From Piper betle (lineage: Eukaryota > Streptophyta > Magnoliopsida > Piperales > Piperaceae), in assembly GCA_033002965.1 (NCBI GenBank), contig JAURVB010012917.1, positions 62,001 through 126,000 on the forward strand: DNA of 64,000 bases, read 5' to 3'. Numbering within the stretch: position 1 is the first letter of the stretch; each line of letters opens with the position of its first letter. The position numbers and the translations under genes were made by a program. A model generated the notes under the pieces. The model had not been told where the DNA came from and searched no databases. It was given only the letters and a program-made list of their open reading frames with translations. This document shows positions 59,745 to 64,000 of the stretch, one piece after another.

Positions 59745-62700
59745 TTATTGTGGTATTGTCTTAGCTCGCTTCATTCCTGTACTGTTGAAAGGGGACAAAC
59801 TAGGGCTCATCCGGGAATTTTCATCTCTGAGCGTACCATTCAGCATTGCCAATTCCCTTAATTGCTGTTTCTTGTAGAAGTCCACAGATTCATCCTTAAA
59901 CAAACATAATAGTTTCTTCAACAACTAGTGAAAACTAACCTAAGAAAAACACTCTATATTATCTACTTACCATTGGTTTGAGAAGATCTTCCAATATTCC
60001 AACAGATTGATTTAAACGAGCATCAATTACATCAGCCGGAAGTTCAGCCTCCACCAGCACATGCAGTGGTTCATTTAAATGTTCATAGCCTGGCTTATCT
60101 CTGAGCTTTTCTTCCTTAAAATAATGAAAACATGGAAACAAGAAAATGAATTGGCTAAAAAGTGAATTTTAAGAGCATGGGGGCATAACTTCAGTAGAAC
60201 ATTGTTCATAAGAAAAATGAGAATATTAACAACCTACCCAGCAAATAAAGGTTCTAGAAACAACGGATAAATAAAAGCTCTATCAATATCCATTCTAGCA
60301 AACACAATTTTTTTCTCTGAGTGCAGATATGCAGACAATCTGGACCCTGTTTATGCTAAATAAATATGGGCAACCATCAGTTTCGAGGCCATTCCGATGT
60401 TCATGATCTTTGCATCCTAAATATGAAAAGCATGAGATTGAAGATGCTTTCCAAAAAGGTGATTTGTGACCTAGAGAATCGGTTTCTCATATGTCCCAAT
60501 CAGTTTAAGGATTTGTGGAAGTTCTAGTTAGAAGAACAACTAAGCATCACCAGAGGTCACTGATGCTGGGTCACTCTAAGGACATCCGTGGATGATAATT
60601 TTTCTCCGTATCAAATAGAATAATATCTTTAAAGACCAGCCCCAACACGTTAGAAACCTTAGTTGGTACAAATAAATACATAATACGTACATGAGTCTCA
60701 TCCTGGATTTGATTCTAATGAAATTTGATATTGTAGTAAGAATGAAAACAGATCAACGTATCAAAAGTTTCACAAATCTATGTGCCAGAGATAGACTGGG
60801 TAGAAAAAATTTAACAATAAGATCAATCATACCAAAATACAAATTTGGTTCCACCTTGCTAAAAAATGACAACACACAATCATATTGTATTAGATAATGG
60901 GAGAAGCCTTAATAATGCAAAAAATACCTAATGTGGGGGATTGCATAAGTTCTCAAATGACATAAAGAAATGAAAATGCTCTCAATTAAAGGGGTTCAAA
61001 ATTATTCTTTTTCAACAAAAGATTTTCTCTAATTCATGTGCATGAGTAAGGTTCACTCCACGATGAACCAATGGCCCATTAAATGACATTAATAGCATTA
61101 ATTACATCATAAGGAATTTATATTAAAGAATAAATTTCGAAATAGTTGAAGTGCAAATTATAGACATTCCTATATGATAATTAGAATTAAGACGAAAATC
61201 AGTATAAACAGACACAAGCTATGCACTAACTCAAACATTGTCAGCCTTGACAATATTTCCAAGTAAGTTTTAGCTACTTATCAAGTCTTTCAGTTGTCAA
61301 TTCAAATTCCTAACGTCTTAAAACCCAGAAGTTCTTATGTAGCATCAATTCCTCTGTTCAAAAACAAAAACAACAAAAAAAAAGCCTTTGATGTCAAAAG
61401 ATTAAGAGTGCTTCACAGACTCTTTCTTAATCAAATGATAAAATTAAGTATGGTCAAAAGTACCTTCACAGAATCTTTAACTGAACCACGTCCTCTTATA
61501 AATACTCTACATTGGGTGGTAGCTTCTACTCTTTTTAATGAATTTCCACGAGGTCCCAAGAGGCGACCCACAAAGTTGTACTGCAGCACAAGCATAAGAC
61601 AAAAGCTAGTTATTCCAGAAGTTTATAAACCAAAAAAACTGCAATATAGTAAGTAAATGAATGAAATCAGATCAGAAATGTTATATGAGTGAACTGTATA
61701 AATTCAAGCTAGAAGTCCCCATAAAGCATATCACAATCAAAGTGACATAGAATTATCTTTCAATAAAAATTTCAAACTTCACTACAAAAATACAAGTTCA
61801 GCTAAAAATCCCTGGATATTTAGGAAACAGGAGGCAGTAATATATTGACTCCTATTAGATGTAGTTTCAGCCAAAAGAGTTCAAGCATGTCATAGCCTTT
61901 CATCGATGGCTGAAGAAACATAGCAACAAGAAAAAACAAACAAATTATGATGTAAATTATTGCTTCCATCACCATAGGGATCAAAATATTTGCAAATAAA
62001 AAAAAATTACTAAAGCATACATTAGGAAATTTGTCGACGGGAACATCAAGTCTCACAACTTTCTTCACAAGGGGGCTAGTGGAAACTCCAGGGGACCCAT
62101 GCCACCCAATAGAAGAAGCTTGAAAGCTTCCCATACGTTGAAGGAATCCAGTATCCTGAAGTGAATGCCAAGAAGTTAAACATGTGTAAGTTGGAGATAT
62201 AACATACAATCAAAGTATGATGATCTTTTTTTCTTTGATATTATCGATAATGCCCAAAAGAGAGATAACAAAATGGTTTATAGAGAGTACAGCACCAGTA
62301 AGCATAATTACCTCTGGCTGATTCCCAGGGCATCCTTCTAAATCCATGGGACCACCATTAGTGTGGTGACTGACCAGTCTCAAAGGACTCCCTTGTTCTA
62401 ATCTCTCATGATCAAGAAAACTTTGGCTAGGAGCCAAGCCTGATGCTCGTAGAATTTCTATAGTAATGATAAAAAACAAAAAAAAACCATTAAAATAACA
62501 AAGGAATTATTTTCAATCAAACCTAAAATACTTTCAAGAATCTCACTTCTTTCAGAAATGAAATTGCCAAAGAGTTAATCATATACCAAGTAAATTCCAA
62601 TCTAATAATCATACTTCCTATTTGTAGCATTAATCATTCAACAAATACTAAGATAAAGTCACTTGACACCTGTGTTAACTTCATGAACAATGTTATAATT

Positions 62701-62970
62701 CTTGAACATCAACATTTTACTGCATAACAGTAAAGGAGTCTAGGATTTATTAGTTTAAATTCTTTCTGTTGGACCATTATATACATAAAAAACATAACTT
62801 AACTGCAAGATTAGTTCAATACAGGAGCAGCAAATGAATTAAAAAAGTTTAAAAGAAATTACCACACAACCCGAAAGAACATACCCTGATTTAAGAGCCT
62901 GCTGCATAAGGGCAAAATCTGCATAAATGGACATAGTTTCTGTCTCTCAGCCAACAGCTCAGCCAAATAC
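59745..62970 (-). CDS. KH-domain (STAR/quaking-like) RNA-binding protein, 5' end beyond window
   Basis: Minus-strand exons are 62970-62885, 62457-62312, 62155-62021, 61580-61464, 60114-59971 and 59894-59745. They total 778 nt in consistent phase with GT-AG borders, and give about 258 residues ending MKRAKTIPQ. The N-terminal STAR dimerisation part reads [12 protein letters not shown] with [10 protein letters not shown]. The KH domain reads [29 protein letters not shown] with the RNA-binding GPRG loop, [13 protein letters not shown], then [20 protein letters not shown] and EAELP. The C-terminal segment is [20 protein letters not shown]. This matches Arabidopsis At1g09660, a relative of rice SPIN1. 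Such proteins bind RNA and regulate splicing or stability; SPIN1 affects flowering. The first exon, expected to encode about 35 residues ending DRER or similar, is not in 62971-64000, so it lies past the window edge. Confidence 0.92.
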
Positions 62971-64000
62971 CTATTATGAAAGGATAAAATATTCAAAGCA
63001 TAATAAGCACCCTTCAACATGGTAAACAACTACTTTGCAAAGAAAAACCACTGAATCAAAATCAAGACATCTGTAACCTAGCTGAACCGGTTCACATATG
63101 GTTCTCATCTCACAAGCAGGGTTTAAGCTGAGAAATAAAGCTAGACTAGGCAGCATTGAGATTAACAAATAAAGGATGGGAAGTAATAGGTGTAAGAAAA
63201 CTGTAGCACAAGAATATGCACATTTTCTTCCTCTCACCAGATTAGATATGAAATTTAGAATCATAAAATATAACTCCAAAAAACAAATGATGTATTGAGA
63301 AAATGGTAATCAGCCCAACGTAACCTTCCGCAGAAGTACACTAATTTAGCAACATCAATCACAAAAAATATGCAAACCAACGAAATTTCACGACCAAACG
63401 TGAAGGATTTAAATCATTCAAGATCAAATGACTCAATGACCTCCTAGCGCAGAAACTAGCATTTTGCGTCAGTTCCAAGAAGTCAGTAAGATGATCTTAA
63501 GTCTCAACTCCAGGAAGGAAGCTTGGTCCTGAGCAGTTGGCTTAAATTAATAGCTCTAAATGAAATTAGGTTACAGGCTGGAAACTGCAAGATCAGCAGC
63601 AACTAATACATTTTATTTCATATATACATCGAATCCCGAATACAGTACTTATATGTGGGGTAATTGATGTCAAATGACAAGTAATAGAAACTACAATATA
63701 GCATCGCCACATAGCGACAAATATAATGTCCAAGTGCTTAAAACATGGCAGGCATAAAATGAAGTTTTTATGATCCTACCGATACCTGGGATCATGTTGG
63801 AGAACACAAAACTCGCTGCCAAAACTTGTTTCTCAAAAGAACACTTAGATTTAATACTTGATAGGTATTAAACAGAAACCGGTGCTCGCCATGGCCTTGT
63901 ATATATATTTTACAAGAAAATCTATTACTACCTCTAATAATTACACATTCACGTACTTGTCCATGATGAAACAGATAAACCCGGTAAAAAACAAGACCAC
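62971..64000 (-). other. Intron 1 of the KH-domain gene (partial)
   Basis: The acceptor of the first visible exon is AATAG at 62975-62971 (minus strand), so this stretch is read as intron. It holds no open frame resembling the STAR N-terminus, and no other gene was recognised. Confidence 0.55.

Overview
The window reads as nuclear DNA of a flowering plant. Its genes are sparse, interrupted by GT-AG introns and separated by AT-rich intergenic DNA full of transposon remnants. The proteins found are plant types: glucuronoxylan methyltransferase, RABA and RABD GTPases, an AGL12-type MADS protein and plastid-targeted proteins. I cannot name the species. All gene models were built by hand by joining exons whose reading phases agree.

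Genes from left to right: a small conserved plant gene with an apparent 1-base frameshift (1581-3188, +); a plastid NTF2-like protein (3839-4867, -); a plastid UPF0301/YqgE-AlgH protein (8686-10574, -); TMA7 (14572-16179, +); a decayed queuine tRNA-ribosyltransferase accessory subunit QTRT2 (17073-18871, -); an intronless DUF579 glucuronoxylan 4-O-methyltransferase (20921-21817, +); RABD1 (32776-36529, +); RABA2 (40905-42154, -); an AGL12/OsMADS26-type MADS gene (45948-47639, -); and the 3' part of an At1g09660-like KH/STAR gene that runs off the right edge (59745-62970, -). These are unrelated single genes, not a pathway cluster. Both Rab GTPases act in membrane traffic (ER-Golgi and trans-Golgi/endosome respectively).

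Mobile DNA fills most of the rest: a truncated, stop-ridden Ty1/copia element (5381-8345); a solo LTR with 5-bp target duplications (10729-13355); three copies of a non-autonomous hAT-like element with 18-bp termini and 8-bp target duplications (11407-12308, 42339-43221, 54992-55975), one of them inside the solo LTR; two copies of a shorter hAT-like element (13534-14042, 44992-45506); a larger hAT-like element (37245-39531); a CACTA/TNP2 remnant nested in a PIF/Harbinger-like element (49937-53487); three GC-rich, hairpin-ended elements lying against TA microsatellites (24720-25283, 54235-54890, 57379-58874); and a copia reverse-transcriptase relic at 22.8 kb between two distant direct repeats.

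The most notable observations are the nested and dated insertion structures, two genes with a transposon insertion less than 200 bp upstream of the start codon, the QTRT2 pseudogene, two candidate GC-AG introns, and the TA-associated hairpin element family. I found no clearly new functional system, and no RNA genes or CRISPR arrays.
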